The notes: generated from the letters alone by a model not told the origin. Positions 1 to 12,065 are shown, numbered from the stretch's first letter. The stretch is 64,000 nucleotides of DNA from Spinellus fusiger (GCA_025094145.1 JALLLS010000054.1:62001-126000), one strand, 5' to 3'. Made by a program: numbers and translations.

Positions 1-819
1 TTCAATAATAATAATAGTAATAGTGGCAGTAGTAGTAAAATGTACGCTAGTCGTACGATCAATTTAAAATCAATGGTAATTTATCAAGTATGAATCTTTC
101 TGCTATTTAGCAGCAAAGTACGATATTCAAAAAGAGTACTTGTATGTGGAGAAGGTCCGTTACTTCTATAATACTGTTTAAACCTTGGATTCACTTCTGT
201 TATCAACCTAGTGTAGACAACCCATTCTATAATATAAGATACATGATACTGGCTTGCACATTAGACTATACACCAAATATTGATCACTACTCTTTAAACT
301 ATATTAATAACAAGATGTATATGTTATTATTTTACCTTTTATTTCTCTTATTTCTAAAAGTGCCAAAGATGCTGAAAGTAATTATAAAATCGGGTCTTAC
401 CATCTGTCAAGACTGTGAAGTTGTGGTTTAGATTTAGACATGCTGCAATGGTGGCAATAAATTAAGGCTTCATATTCTAATACAATCTAGTTGGATAATC
501 CGATGGTGTACCGCTTACACTTCTGATATTCTTTTTATTTTATTTTCTATACATTTCTTTGTAGCTAGTTTATTTATCGAAGAAAGTTTGGATAAACAGC
601 TTCACAACATTCCCAATGCACCACACTGACGAGCCGTCAAAATCGGCATTCATCAAAGCTATGGTCTTATAAAACATATTCACAGACAACTATAAAGATT
701 CTGTAAAGCTACCTTCTTTCTTCTCTCTTTTTTCTTCGCATTTACTTACACCTTCCTTCCCTCATTCATTTATTCATTTACATTTAATACTTTTTTATCT
801 CAATATCAAACACCAGCTT
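1..819. other. Intergenic region upstream of the MFS gene
   Basis: No convincing gene is seen. The longest open stretch (144-431) has no recognisable motif and AT-rich, non-coding-like composition. The last ~150 bases are pyrimidine-rich with a TATA-like stretch near 668, so this part probably holds the promoter and 5' leader of the transporter starting at 820. Confidence 0.5.
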
Positions 820-2878
820 ATGGACACCGAAGAGAAAGTAGTTGATACCAATACAACATCTTTTCTCCAGCAACACGCGGAAAATCCCCCATCTCATGAA
901 GTAGTTCGCATTTCACAGCAAATTTGTGTGGATAAAATCAGTTTGTCTGGATCCTGTGCAACTGTAGTAGAAGAGCCTGTACTGAAATGCAGAACCTACC
1001 CACAAGCCTGGCTTGCTTTATTTATCCTTGTGCTTCTCCGCACCTCTGTTTCTGTATTTCAATATACCTACAGTGTTGTTCCTAATCTAACAGCTGAATA
1101 TTTTGGTGTTTCTCTTACGGCTGTAAATTGGTTGGCCAATGTACAAGGCGTTGTCTATGTCATATTGAGTTTTTTCACGGGGTGGTTATTTGAACACTTT
1201 GGTGTGAAGCGTACAGTATGTATCTATTTATTATAATAATTATTTTAGAAAACAAGAAGTATGTCTTAAAGTTCAATTTAGCTTCTTCTGGCTGCATTTC
1301 TCAGTGCTTTAGGTGCTGCTATTCGATCCATCGCTGGTACCTTTCCAAAGCCTTTGTTTGCATTGGCTATGATAGGTCAGGTTATTGGCTCATGTGCTGC
1401 CCCGTTATCCTTGAACATCATGACTATGGTACAGTTTTTATCTTTTTTTTAAAGAAATATGCCAAGCATCTCAATTAATGTGCTCATTCATCTGCATTTA
1501 TTTTATATACTCACCTACACCCATATCTGTATGAATGAAGTTTGCTTCTGTTTGGTTTACTGAAGATAGACGTGCAACTGCTGGCATGTTTGTTGGTAAA
1601 TATTTCTTCTAATATATTGCCATGTCGTCCATTATTATGGTTAATATTCTTCATTCTGCCTGCTAATGCTTCTAAAACCATAGCTTCTAATTATGGTGGT
1701 ATTCTTGGAATGTTTTTATTACCTAGCCTTGCTACAAACATTGGTCGTATTCCACTTATCGTAGGTTATCTACGGAAAATAGGAAGCTGTATAGATACAG
1801 GAAAAAAAAGAAAGAGAAAAAAGAGAAATAATAACATTCATATAATAGGTAATGGTATCTGCTTTCATGGCTGCTGGTGTGTTTTTACCTGTCATCTTTA
1901 TGCCTGCAAAACCTCCCACGCCACCCTCCCTCATTCAAGAGCAAGATAAACCTCCATTCTTCCAAGGTCTTAAGATGTTAAAAAGCAATCTCAACTTCTG
2001 GATCATATTTCTTGTTCATAGTATCAATATCGGATTGAGTATTGCATTCGGAACTCTTTTCATGCAAATATTAGAGCCTCATGGATATACCAATATACAA
2101 GCTGGTCAGATCAGTGCAGTGGCTTTCTTTTCAGGCACCTTGGGATGTTGTAAGTATGAACTAAAAAAAAAGTCCACATCACTTAAATTCCACTGTTTAA
2201 TTGCCATAGCTGTTGCTGGTCCTGTCTTGGATATGACAAAACAACATCTTTTATTCTTGAGACTCATTACACCCATGGTACTAATTACAGACATTGGATT
2301 TATCTTCATTAGTAAGTCATGTCAATGTTGCATCGAATGAATAACGCCCCCTCTTCTTTTTCTTTTTACAATGAATAATTGTAGTTCGTGAAAGTTCCTA
2401 TGCTGCTATTTTGTTTATCACAGCCATGAACCAATTTTTCTTGTCCTTTTTAGTTCCCGTAGTTATTGAAATTGGTAGTGAGAGTAAGTAACATGGTGTA
2501 TATATCAAGGCGGTTTGTTGATCTTCTTCCTTTTGAATAGCCAGTTATCCAGTGGCTGATGCTACTACCAACTCCATTCTTTGGCAAGGAGGTCAAATAT
2601 TTGGCATTATCTTTGTCGCTGCCATGGATGCTACTCGTGACACCTATGGCACACCACCTAATAACCTCTTTAAAGCACTGATCATTCAAGCCATCTCGGC
2701 GGGTGTCTTGACGGTTTTAGCCTTCTGTTTTCACGGAAAAATGGCTCGATCAGAAGCTATTTCTTTAGAGCTCAAGCGTCAGAACGAAGAGATTGTTGAG
2801 AAGGTAGAGGGTATGACGAGAGCAGGTCTTTTGTCAGCAGAGTCTGTCAAGTATGAAGCTGCCATTCATGTCTCATAA
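820..2878 (+). CDS. SLC49/FLVCR-like MFS transporter
   Basis: Predicted multi-pass plasma or organelle membrane transporter of the major facilitator superfamily, SLC49 (FLVCR/DIRC2) branch; animal relatives move haem, choline or ethanolamine, but the fungal substrate is unknown. Eight exons close in phase: 820-1215, 1282-1428, 1541-1595, 1684-1760, 1849-2149, 2210-2311, 2385-2483, 2541-2878, giving 504 aa. A hydrophilic N-terminus of ~60 residues is followed by the family-like first membrane segment (YPQAWLALFILVLLRTSVS), then an inner-loop GWLFEHFGVKRT motif, FTEDRRATAGM before the middle helices, and SNYGGILGMFLLP. About 12 membrane segments are apparent, and the C-terminal tail is charged and cytosolic-looking. 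The ATG at 820 is chosen because it follows a pyrimidine-rich leader and opens the long first exon. It stands alone, with no co-oriented close neighbour. The family is fairly sure; the substrate is not. Confidence 0.85.
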
Positions 2879-3059
2879 TGATAGTAATCTATACATGACT
2901 CAACTTTTATTATCCACCCACCCTTTATTTTCTCCTACTATGTACCATTACAATCACTATCACCAGTAATAATATTTTAATATATATTATGAAAAAGAGC
3001 AATAGAGATGACTGTGTCATTAAAATAGTTAGAGAACGCTATAGTTATAATTCTATTGT
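2879..3059. other. 3' flank of the transporter gene
   Basis: AT-rich sequence following the transporter stop, with polyadenylation-like AT runs near 2975-2995. No gene seen. Confidence 0.4.
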
Positions 3060-3518
3060 TCCAACAATGTAGTTTAGTGGCGATAGTGTGATTTTTTAGA
3101 GCTGCTATTAGGCTAATGGATTTGGCTCATTAGTCATTGTTGATAGCAGTGTAAACTAAGACAAATATATCACTATTTTGGCTGGTGAGTTTGATCTTTG
3201 GTTCATGAAATTCCATTAGAAAGAGGACAATGGGTTTTTGTTACAATAAAAGAGTGCTAGCTGTCATACTAGAACCTATGCGAGATAGTGGAAAGAGACC
3301 TATCAGATTAGGGTTCTTTGATGACTAGCCTACACAAATACCTGACTTGAACTCAATTGAACATGTCTGATACGCCTTGGAAATATGAATTGAAGAAAGA
3401 AGGGTATCTATTATCAATGTAGAAAGTTGGTATTGAACTTGCACAACGATAGGTTCAGAGTATGACAGACAGATGCCAGGATGTCATTGATGCCAAAGAA
3501 GGCCATACAAAATATTAA
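3060..3518 (+). pseudogene. Decayed Tc1/mariner transposase remnant
   Basis: Conceptual translation across several frames and stops recovers the C-terminal half of a Tc1-type DDE transposase: a stretch resembling LVIVDSSVN, then WFMKFH, a degraded catalytic block with CHT, then PDLNSIEHV (the DDE family motif normally PDLNPIEHLW), and finally DVIDAKEGHTKY followed by TAA at 3516-3518. There are multiple in-frame stops and frameshifts and no upstream helix-turn-helix half, so this is a truncated dead copy. I could not find terminal inverted repeats for it. It differs in sequence from the elements at 6.0-7.5 kb and 27-28.8 kb, so it is probably a separate Tc1 family. Confidence 0.8.
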
Positions 3519-4569
3519 TTGTATTATTATCCTATTTTCGATAAATAAAGATGTTGGGATTTGATATGCTTAAGTTTGAAGCTTATAGATCAAATGTAAA
3601 GTGTTTTATTTAATATTGAACATGTTCTATCTGTTTCGTCCTGATATTTACTTTCACAAGTATTCAACTCAATTGAGTGTGGTTATATTCACACTTTTTT
3701 GAACAAGTATGTTTATCCTAATTATATACCCAATAGCATTCTTTGAGTGAACCATCGTCAAAATAGATATACAGGCTGTTCTAAGTATAGCTATTTGCGC
3801 AAAAGTCATTACAATTGTCCAAATAATAATAAATACCAAACAGAAAGTAGAGATATTGTGATAAGACCAAGAGATGACAGCTTACTGTAAAGAGTGAGTG
3901 AAATGAATTAGTTGTATGATTCCATGAGCTTAGTACCTCTTCTTTCTACAGGACAGTTAGGTTGGAATATTAATACACGTTCAGTCAGTGACCAAAATGT
4001 CATGATAAGCACAATAAAATACTACTGCTTCAGACTAATGTACAGAAAAGTAATTCACTTGTATTTATTCGGAAAGCCCTCTTTATCAGTATAGAGTATA
4101 GGCTAACATTAAGCAAGGTCACTTGGATTTCATACAGCATAACCTTATTAACGTATGATAAATAGTAACTGATACTATTCAATGCTATTAAAGGCTATCT
4201 ATTTCTTCTTGACCAATAAAAGGTCCAAGCCTTCTGGTTCATCCCTAATTATACCTGTAGCTCCAGTTGACTAGCTGAAGGAAACCCATGCTACAGGTAA
4301 ACTATCTAAAAACATAATGAAGTGTGTCTTATTGGATTTTTTCATGCAAAAGATATTATAATGTCTAGTATTAATCTCATTCTCATTTTCATTGATGTTG
4401 TCTTTATCCTCTGGATCTATCTGTTTATTTTGAAAATGCAAAATGAAGCGTCTATGATAACCAAAAAAAAAGGTCTTATGAAAAGACACATTTATGCCAT
4501 TTTTTTAGAGAAGAGGTGGGTATAATAACTGACTCTCTCTCTCTCTCCTCTCTCTCTTTGTCTTGTTCT
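3519..4569. other. Intergenic AT-rich sequence
   Basis: About 1 kb between the dead transposase and the 3' end of the TXNDC9-like gene. Short open stretches exist (e.g. 3912-4094 and 4322-4525) but none shows family motifs or exon structure. A short (CT)n run lies at 4530-4557. Confidence 0.4.
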
Positions 4570-5480
4570 TTAATCTGAGAAATCTTCATCATACTCATTA
4601 CTTTGGAAAATAGACTTGTTAACTTGCTTTGTTGTATCTGTCTGTTTCTGTTTCAGAACACCTATAGCACACGTTATAGCATTAATTATTGTCTCTTTCT
4701 TTCTTATATTTCATCCACTACATTATCACTTACCCGCATTAGACAGCCTCATCTCCAGTAATGATGTTTGAAATGCATCAGAATTTCCCAGTTCATCAAA
4801 ACCAATCAACCTTTTACAGGTGAATAAACATTCATATGATAATCCCATCTTACTTGGTCTGAGCATAGCCATTGACCCATGCCATGACACATGGAAGTAC
4901 TTGAATCTGTAACTTCTCTACTAAGAAAGGGGCATTTTGTACTTCAATGCGAATAAACCGAGTGCCATAGTGCTTTTCAGCAAGTTTCTATACAGTATAG
5001 GGTCAAATCCTGTTCTTTTCATGATCATTCTCATTGTAAAGCCTTTCTATTCATTCATTCATTTTACCTCTAAATGTGTGTCCATAATTTTACATCTTCG
5101 AAAGTCTTTATGGAAGAAATGGCCCACAACGTACTTCTCCGAGGTAGTTATGTTCATAAACTCTTTTTCACTGGTTATTTCTGTACACACGCCATGCTTA
5201 TTCTCTCCCATTTCTTGGCGTCTTGTGATTCTATTTATTTATTTAGAAAATCAAGTAAACCAGAGTGGTAAAGTGCACTTACTCTTCCTGGATCTCTCTC
5301 ATACGTCTTTCTCTCATCATAGCCAAGTCGTTGTCATCATCCCTCTCAAGTTCTGCAAACAAGGCATCTTCATCCTCATAATCTGATAGGTCGTTTTTTC
5401 CACTGATTGTTTGAGCAGTTAGTTGCTGTTAAAAGACAAAAAAAGAGAGAGACTCGGGAGTGGGTATATTACATTGGCAT
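4570..5480 (-). CDS. PLP1: TXNDC9/Plp1-type phosducin-like protein
   Basis: Phosducin-like protein with a thioredoxin fold; family members bind the CCT chaperonin and modulate tubulin and actin folding in the cytosol. The gene is split into small exons that are individually too short to stand out. Exons on the minus strand are 5425-5283 (or starting at an inner acceptor near 5398), 5230-5068, 4987-4854, 4810-4734 and 4661-4570, all closing in phase. They encode an acidic N-terminus (DYEDEDALFAELE), the helix RERRMREIQEE, GENKHGVCTEITSEKEF, the core strand YVVGHFFHKDFRRCKIMD, then NAPFLVEKLQIQVLPCVMAW and an acidic C-terminal tail ending at TAA 4572-4570. Like TXNDC9, it keeps a single Cys (RCKI) in place of a thioredoxin CxxC. 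The start is uncertain: an 8-nt exon with ATG at 5480 spliced to the inner acceptor would give MPIGKND. The identity is secure; the first exon is not. Confidence 0.85.
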
Positions 5481-6010
5481 GGTAAAGATGATAGATGACC
5501 TAAAATAAAAAGGGACGAAAAAATAGTCATGCCTGATTCAAGTCGCCTCTTAAAACACACTACTTTTTAATGCTCTCTTCTACGGGTCTACACCCAAAGA
5601 TATGCCTGTTGTTATGTGTATTAGTGTTCATATTAGACGCGAGATAAATGACTAGAAGAACATGTCTAATGGTAATAGAGTCCATGACTGCAATTGTATT
5701 ATTTTAAACAAAAGAAAATATCCATAAGAATCACTCGTTATCAATAATCATGTCTATGCTCATGGTGACATTGTTTATTGACATTGAAGAAAGATCACCC
5801 TAATGGTCTTTTCTGTCTTTCTATCATCATAGTATAGCAACATCTTCCATCTTGGGAGAAGATCGCCTTATTAATAGCACGAGATGGACATGCATGGCCA
5901 TAAATAAAATAAAATAAAATAAAATAAAATAAAATAAAAAAATAAAAAAATAAAAAAACAAGAATGCATTGGATCCACTAAGTGCTAATTAGCCTGCACT
6001 ATAAACTATA
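5481..6010. other. Intergenic region with (AAAAT)n tract
   Basis: No gene seen. A simple AAAAT/AAATA repeat occupies about 5903-5958, just left of the terminal inverted repeat of the Tc1 element starting at 6011. Confidence 0.5.
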
Positions 6011-7485
6011 TAAAGTGACCCTCAACAAGTAACCGGAAACTCTCAAATTCTGGGATGTTTTTATATTAAAAAATAATAGACTCTATTTTTCTTTTTTTCA
6101 TAACACCTTTTTTCTTATAATATCTCACTCATCCGACACTGAAAACATCTTCACCAAAACCCCCGAGATATATGGGAAATAGACCCGCCTTGAGACTCGT
6201 TCAGTCATTTTGCATGAGGTGCTGAACCAAAGATCTACTCAGGTCGAGGCATCTCACATGTTCAACCCGTCTACTTTTGTTGTAGGATACATCGTGAAGC
6301 ATCTCAAGGAAACAGACTCAGTGGTGCCTTCTCCCAAGAGTGGCCTTAAGAGAAACTTGGACGAAAGGGCCCTCAGATGGTTGAGAAGAACAGGGGTCAG
6401 TGATTCTCATCAGAACAAGAAAGCCCTTAGGACAAGCATGGCCATCAAGGTATCAAGACCAACCTTGATGAAACGGGCTTCCACTCTTTCAGTCTGGTAG
6501 TCAAGCCTCTTCTCACCAAGAAACATAGGGAGGTAAGACTCCGGTGAGCCCTTGAGCACGTTGGTTGGACCCATGAGCAGTGGTGTGAGGTCCTCTGGTC
6601 CGATGAGTCCAGAATTGAGTTGATGAACTATGATAGAGGGGTAAAAGTCATCAGGCAGCCTGGTACGGCCTTTGAGCCCAAGAATGTCTTGGAGACAGGG
6701 AAGTTTGGAGGTGGTGGAGTGATGGTATGTATTGTTTTAGTGGGGAGGGCGTTGGGAGATGAATCGTAGTGTAGGGTAGGATAAACTCCAACAAGTACAT
6801 CAATGTCTTGGGAGAAATCTACTGCCCTGAACTCAATTAATTCTCTCTCTCTCTTAAACCTTGGAGTCATTTACTGCCTACAAGAAGAATAATGCTAGAC
6901 CCCATACGAGTAAAACAATTCAATTAGAGAGTAGTGAATGGTATAGTAATGAATCTTTACTGGCCCTCACAATACTGATCTTAATTCAATTAAGCACCTG
7001 TGGGCCCAACTCAAGAAGGTTATTAGGAAGTACAGTAGGGTGTATTCCAACAAACAAAAGTTAGAGGCTGCCTTGATGCTGGAACGGGGAAAAATATCGA
7101 AAGAAGTAACAGACACCCTCATTACCAGCATAGGGCAGATATGTCAGGCAGTGATAGATGCCAAATACTGATGGTGTTACTAAGCAACCTACCAATAAAC
7201 CCACTGCTATTTATTATCAACACTACTATCTTTATTTATCCAAGGTTATACGTCTTTAGCTGATGAATTCATAAAGTGATAGCACTATTAAGATAAACTA
7301 CAAAACTAAAAAAGACAGTCTGAATTTGAAAGGGTCGATTACATTTGTTTGATCGCTTTATCTATTGAAACTTCCACGTCTTTATCTAATGAGTTCATAA
7401 AGTGATAACACTATCAAGATAAAGTATATATAAAATAAGAAATCTACATCTGAATATTTCCGGTTATTTGTTAAGGGTCACCTTA
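6011..7485 (+). mobile_element. Tc1/mariner element with TIRs, degenerate
   Basis: Class II transposon of about 1,475 bp. The left end (6011-6039) and the reverse complement of the right end (7457-7485) match at 26 of 29 positions, and both are bordered by TA (6009-6010 and 7486-7487), the target duplication expected of Tc1/mariner. Between them lies a broken transposase (6200-7171). Near the right end a ~50-bp unit around 7250-7300 recurs diverged at 7375-7425 (shared core TTCATAAAGTGATA), so the subterminal region holds a direct repeat. The element lies between the TXNDC9 gene and FRS2, in an intergenic space. Confidence 0.85.
6200..7171 (+). pseudogene. Degenerate Tc1-type transposase
   Basis: The DDE transposase of the surrounding TIR element is spread over at least three reading frames. 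Recognisable in order are an N-terminal helix-turn-helix part (PSPKSGLKRNLDERALRWL, 6330-6380), a DNA-binding linker, HVGWTHEQW, the first catalytic Asp block LWSDESRIELM (around 6598-6625), the second block NNARPHTSKTIQ (around 6888-6920, normally QDNARPHTS), a frameshifted equivalent of the DLNPIEHLWAQLKK block (around 6975-7020), and the C-terminus VIDAKY ending with TGA at 7169-7171. In-frame stops around 6500 and 6770-6890 show it cannot make a full transposase. Confidence 0.85.
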
Positions 7486-7651
7486 TATGTATTGTACAAA
7501 ACACCCCTTCTTCTTTTTATGTATCAAAAGATTGAAGTCTATATCAACAGAATTCGTGAAGTTATAGTTATAATGAGACATGCTATGAAGGATTAAAAAG
7601 ATGAATGGGAGCTAGAGATGGCCTCCATTCCAAGTGAGTCACTGTTTCTTT

Positions 7652-9539
7652 TTACTCGCTCAATCCAACCAACTCTTTGCCCATCTTCTTATCTAATCGA
7701 CACACAGGGTACTCCTTGATCATGGAAATGTTGACCTTGTGGCCGAGTAGATCACGAATATTGGAGATACCGTATTTGATCATAGTAGGACGCTCAAGAC
7801 CAAGACCCCAAGCAATGACACGAACATCAGGAGGCAATCCCAAAGGCAGAAGCATCTCAGGACGGAACATACCAGAGTTACCAATCTCAACCCACTTCTT
7901 CAAACCTTCATGGTAAGAGAAGATCTCCATACTAGGCTCGGTGTAGGGGTTGTAAGTAGGCTTGAACCGGATCTTGCTCATGCCCATCTTCTTGAAGAAG
8001 ACATCCATAAAGCCAATGAGATCACCCAGAGTCAGGTTCTTGTCAGCAATAACACCCTCGATCTGATGGAATTCAGCCAAATGAGTGGCATCCACAGACT
8101 CATTACGGAAGACACGATCAATGGAGAAGTATTTTGCAGGATTGAAAACACCAAGCTTCTTGGTCTTTTCTGCCAACTGGTACAACATGTAGGAACTAAC
8201 AGCTGTTGTGTGAGTACGGAGAATAAGCTTTCCTGCCTCTTCTTCTTTCCAGGTATAGTTGTAGCCAGTGGAGCCTGTATCTCCACCATTCTCGTGTGTC
8301 GTCTTGATCTTAGCCATCAGGTCACGGGGGAAACGGTCAGTAGTAGCAGGATCTGTTGGTTGTTTGGTGGAGGTGTGTATGTGTATGTGTGTATGTGTGT
8401 GTGTGTGTGTGTGTGTGTTATTCTCCTGCCTTAGTATGCCACGGGTTACCTTTGATAAAGAAAGTATCATGAGCATCTCTGGCAGGATGTTGTTGGGGCT
8501 GGAAAAGAGCATCAAAATTCCAGAAACTGGACTCCACAAAGCAGTTGGTGGGCATCTCTGAGAATCCCATTTCAAAGAAGATTTCACGGAACTCCTGGCG
8601 TACTTTCATCAAAGGATGAAGATGACCTGTAGGAGGAGCCACACCAGCAGCATCAAAGTTATACTTTTTGAAGGTGGCAGTCTTCCATTCTCCACTAGAA
8701 CAGCATCCAAACAGACCCATGTTACTACTCTTCATCCTCTCTTTTGTCTTTTTGGAAGGAGGGACTTACGATTGGATCATATCGTATGTGATCTCAGTAG
8801 CCTCCTTTTTTACTTCAAGAGAGAAAGCTGATGCCTTGGTCACCTTGTAAGAAGTCAACTTCCTAACCACGGAGAGAGTCGCAGGATTACTATGTGTTTT
8901 GTTCCAACAGAATATAAACCTACTGCTTATCAACGAGTTTTCTCTTCTTCAGTTCAGCCAATAGCTTGGCATCTGTGTGTGTAGAAGTGGTTTGGATTTC
9001 CTGAAGATCCTTTTGTGTCTGATCAACAATGGTCTCCACCAGGCGAACCAATTGAGCACCCTTTTTAGAGATCCACTTGTTCTTGAAGGCCTTTCCCTGT
9101 CCAACCTTGGCAGCCTCACCAAGTTTTGCCTGTACAGAGTCAGTCTTTCTTTAGCTCTTTCTCTCTTTACTCTCTATTGACGTTGGACCCACCTGAATAT
9201 CTGCAATAGCAATGCCCTCTTCACCAGAAGGAACAGCAGCAAACACGCGTGCTTCATGACTGCCCTCCTTGGCCACTTGCTCTCCTTCCTCAGTTAAGGT
9301 CCATACTTCAACTTCAATTGCTGAATAATCAACCATCTAATAGACTTAACACTCTTCTTCTCTTTCCACCCAGAAGGACACCCTCCACCTACATCTTTTG
9401 ACTTGAGACTGTTGAGTACACCCAGCAGAGTAAGCTGTTCCACAGGCTGACCAGCATGGTGGAGATCTTTGGAGTTCTCTATGACTTGCTCTTTGTCAAG
9501 TGTCGTAAGGACAAGTGTCTGCAACTCGTTTGTCGCCAT
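7652..9539 (-). CDS. FRS2: Cytosolic phenylalanine-tRNA ligase alpha subunit
   Basis: Catalytic alpha subunit of the (alpha-beta)2 cytosolic PheRS, which charges tRNA-Phe using ATP. Six minus-strand exons close in phase: 9539-9393, 9336-9193, 9129-8924, 8862-8770, 8694-8450, 8352-7652, giving 511 aa (human FARSA 508, yeast 503). The N-terminal ~190 residues are the eukaryote-specific winged-helix DNA/tRNA-binding region ([16 protein letters not shown]). Class II motif 1 is [20 protein letters not shown], the [15 protein letters not shown] block follows, motif 2 is [11 protein letters not shown] with its Arg, and motif 3 is [14 protein letters not shown]. The fifth intron carries a (GT)n microsatellite. 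The upstream space shared with glycerol kinase is about 2.5 kb, so promoters are probably separate. Very confident. Confidence 0.97.
8371..8418 (+). repeat. (GT)n microsatellite inside FRS2 intron 5
   Basis: An imperfect TGTA/TG run followed by a pure GT run within the 97-nt intron between exons 8694-8450 and 8352-7652. On the coding strand this is an (AC)n tract near the acceptor. Confidence 0.9.
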
Positions 9540-12065
9540 TCTTTTGGAATACAGTGGGCAATAACTTTTTTTTTTCTTTTTCCTTGTGTATTTTCAAGTT
9601 TAGCTTTTGCCCTTTCTTGCTTGAGCTCAGCCACCGAATGATTGTCTGGTTTTAATCTCTCATTTGCAAGAATAGAGCCAACACTAAAAGATCAAAGGCC
9701 AAGAGTGGATTGTCTCCGTGTTGATCTATCTATAGTTGTTATTGTAGACTCAATCGATGCATTTCAGTCCATGTATCTTACCTCTCGGGGTCTACAGCAA
9801 CACATCTATGGATTCCTAGACATGATTCAGCTTCTTACTGCCTCCATACAGTCTATATGACGTCACCTCAGGATGTGTCATGAACGTATTCAATCTCCTG
9901 GTGTGAAGGGTATTAAGATGTCCTCTGTGAATCCATCTCCGTGCTGATAGACTTTTTTATTTTTATTTATTTATTTATTTATATTTATATTTATATTATA
10001 TTATTTATTTTATTTTGGATAGAAATAGGGTTAGCATCAGGACCCTTCGTGTTGTATGCATTAGTAGAATTGTAATGAGTGCAAGGCTCCTTGATCCAGC
10101 CTGACTCTTATCGATACAGATGTTGTTCTTTTAATAAAGAGTTGGCCTTTGTTCTTTTGATAGCTATGCTTTCTTTTTCTCGGTCTAGATACATCCTTAT
10201 GCAACCTTCTTTTGAATCTCACAAATATCCTTGATACACAAATATAGTATTGAGAAGTATCAGAAAATTCTTTCTTTCTTCTACAGATGGGTCTTTCTAT
10301 CTGACAAAAGAAATCAAGAATAGGATTTGCAAATGCGTTGGTGATAGAATAAAGTGGCAATATCCAAACCTCTTCTGTACTAGTTACAGAGATGAACAGG
10401 TAATTCTGTCATCTCTCTCTCTCTCTTTCTTTCTTTTCTACTAAGCACCATGTACTATTTAGTAGAGTGAACTTTGAAGATCATTTCATTACAACAAGCT
10501 ATCTAGATGACTTTGCTCAAAGGTACTCGCTATCACTTCAGTGATAAATTATAGATTTAAATCATAATAACAAAAAATAAAAATAAAAGATAGAGTTGTT
10601 GATGGTTGAGTGTTCAAAGGCTATCCATATCTATAAAAAGTATTTTCTGTACATCAATAGACACAATGTGAGCTACAAATGATGTATGTCTATCTGCCTC
10701 CATCTAACCACCACTCCCACACTGTATCTTCTCTCATTGGAGACAGAAGGGTGTCTTTTTCTTTTTTTTCCTTTTTTCCTTTGAGAATTGTCTCAATAGC
10801 TTTCCTGGAATGGTGTACAATCCATGTCATGGGTAGTTCTCTCTATGTCTACTGTGGAGAGTGATGTAAGTCTATCATCAATTGAGGGACTTGAAATGGT
10901 ATTAAGAAAGAAAGGAAAAAAAAAGAAAAAAAAAGAGCTATTCAGACAGACCTTGTTATTTCTTTTGAATGTCATGAGCCCAAGTGCAATATTAAAAAGA
11001 GAGTCCCCTCATAGATCGTAGAGCATTGCATCATACTGAGTCAAGCAAGCATCTATTGACTAAAAAAGACAGCAATGCATGTCCATAGGCCCTCTTCTTT
11101 GTGAGGATCCATCGGAGCCAAGCAGAACTGTCATTGAACAAGCATAAACTCAATACAATAAGGTGGTAGTTAGTCTTGAAGTCATACTACAGTCATCCCA
11201 TAACCCCTGAACAACGGTAGATGCTTGTTGAAGAATTCAGTAGCATGGCCCTTTTCTCTTTCTGACAGTGTCTCTTTTTGTAGACTCATTTGATGAAATA
11301 CAAAGATGGGTTGATACTAGTCCTTATAGCATCTCTTTCTGTGTTCTACTGGACGCTTTGAGCAATGTGACCTATGGTTTCGAAAGTCAGAGTCCTTTGA
11401 GAATGAGCCTAGCTCAAGGCATGTCTGTACTGTGCAAATCTTTTTATGTGTTATGTGTTATTATTTATGTGTTATTATCTATGTGTTATTATTTATTATT
11501 TATCAACAGCTTAAAATACATCAACAGTAGCAATAAACTACTCTACAATGCCTATCCGTGGTCATCCTATGAAAACCATAGTCAATCAAATTCAGAACAA
11601 TATCACTTGTAGACAGTCTTTTCCGTTCTTGGCGATGATCTTCTTATAGTGTCGGTCTGTTTTATTTAAAAGCAAACTTACACAACTCTATCTTCTGCAT
11701 TACATTACATTACCTTTTTTTTCTTCTTTTTCTTTTTGAGACATCATTGGGAGCTTCATTTAATGGATGTACCAATCATGGCAGTTACTGAGTGGAGTAT
11801 TGAGTCGTGGTACAAACCTATCGTGTTCTATTCTTATAGTTATGCTATAGTCTTTAAGTATTAGTGCCATTTTCCATATGCATTTGTTGGATTGAATGCA
11901 ACAGAGAATCGGCAGGAATGAAAGATAAATAATGAAAAATATAGATAATAATAATAAAAAACTATAAATGCATCTTATTTTCTTATGTTCTTATTTTTCT
12001 GGATTCTGTTAAATTAACTCGTGATTCTTTTTATTTTATTATTTCAAACATTCATCTTTATCTTT
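9540..12065. other. Long intergenic region between FRS2 and glycerol kinase
   Basis: 2.5 kb without a supported gene. It contains an AT/TTTA tract (9956-10015), several open stretches without start codon or motif (e.g. 10061-10360 minus, 10250-10444 plus), and a minus-strand stretch around 11050-11255 that reads like a protein interrupted by four stops. The last ~100 bases before 12066 are T-rich and probably include the glycerol kinase promoter and leader. Confidence 0.45.

Noticed and set aside
7677..8850. Plus-strand open frames opposite FRS2
   Set aside because: They mirror the minus-strand FRS2 exons and the (GT)n intron; there are no motifs of their own.
10061..10444. Overlapping open frames on both strands (99 and 64 codons)
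   Set aside because: Neither has a supported ATG or recognised domain. The plus frame ends in a donor-like GTAATT, but no partner exon was found.
12021..12065. Upstream in-frame ATG of glycerol kinase as start, implying a hydrophobic signal
   Set aside because: Would add a 15-residue hydrophobic extension absent from the family. The ATG at 12066 starts the conserved core at the normal position.
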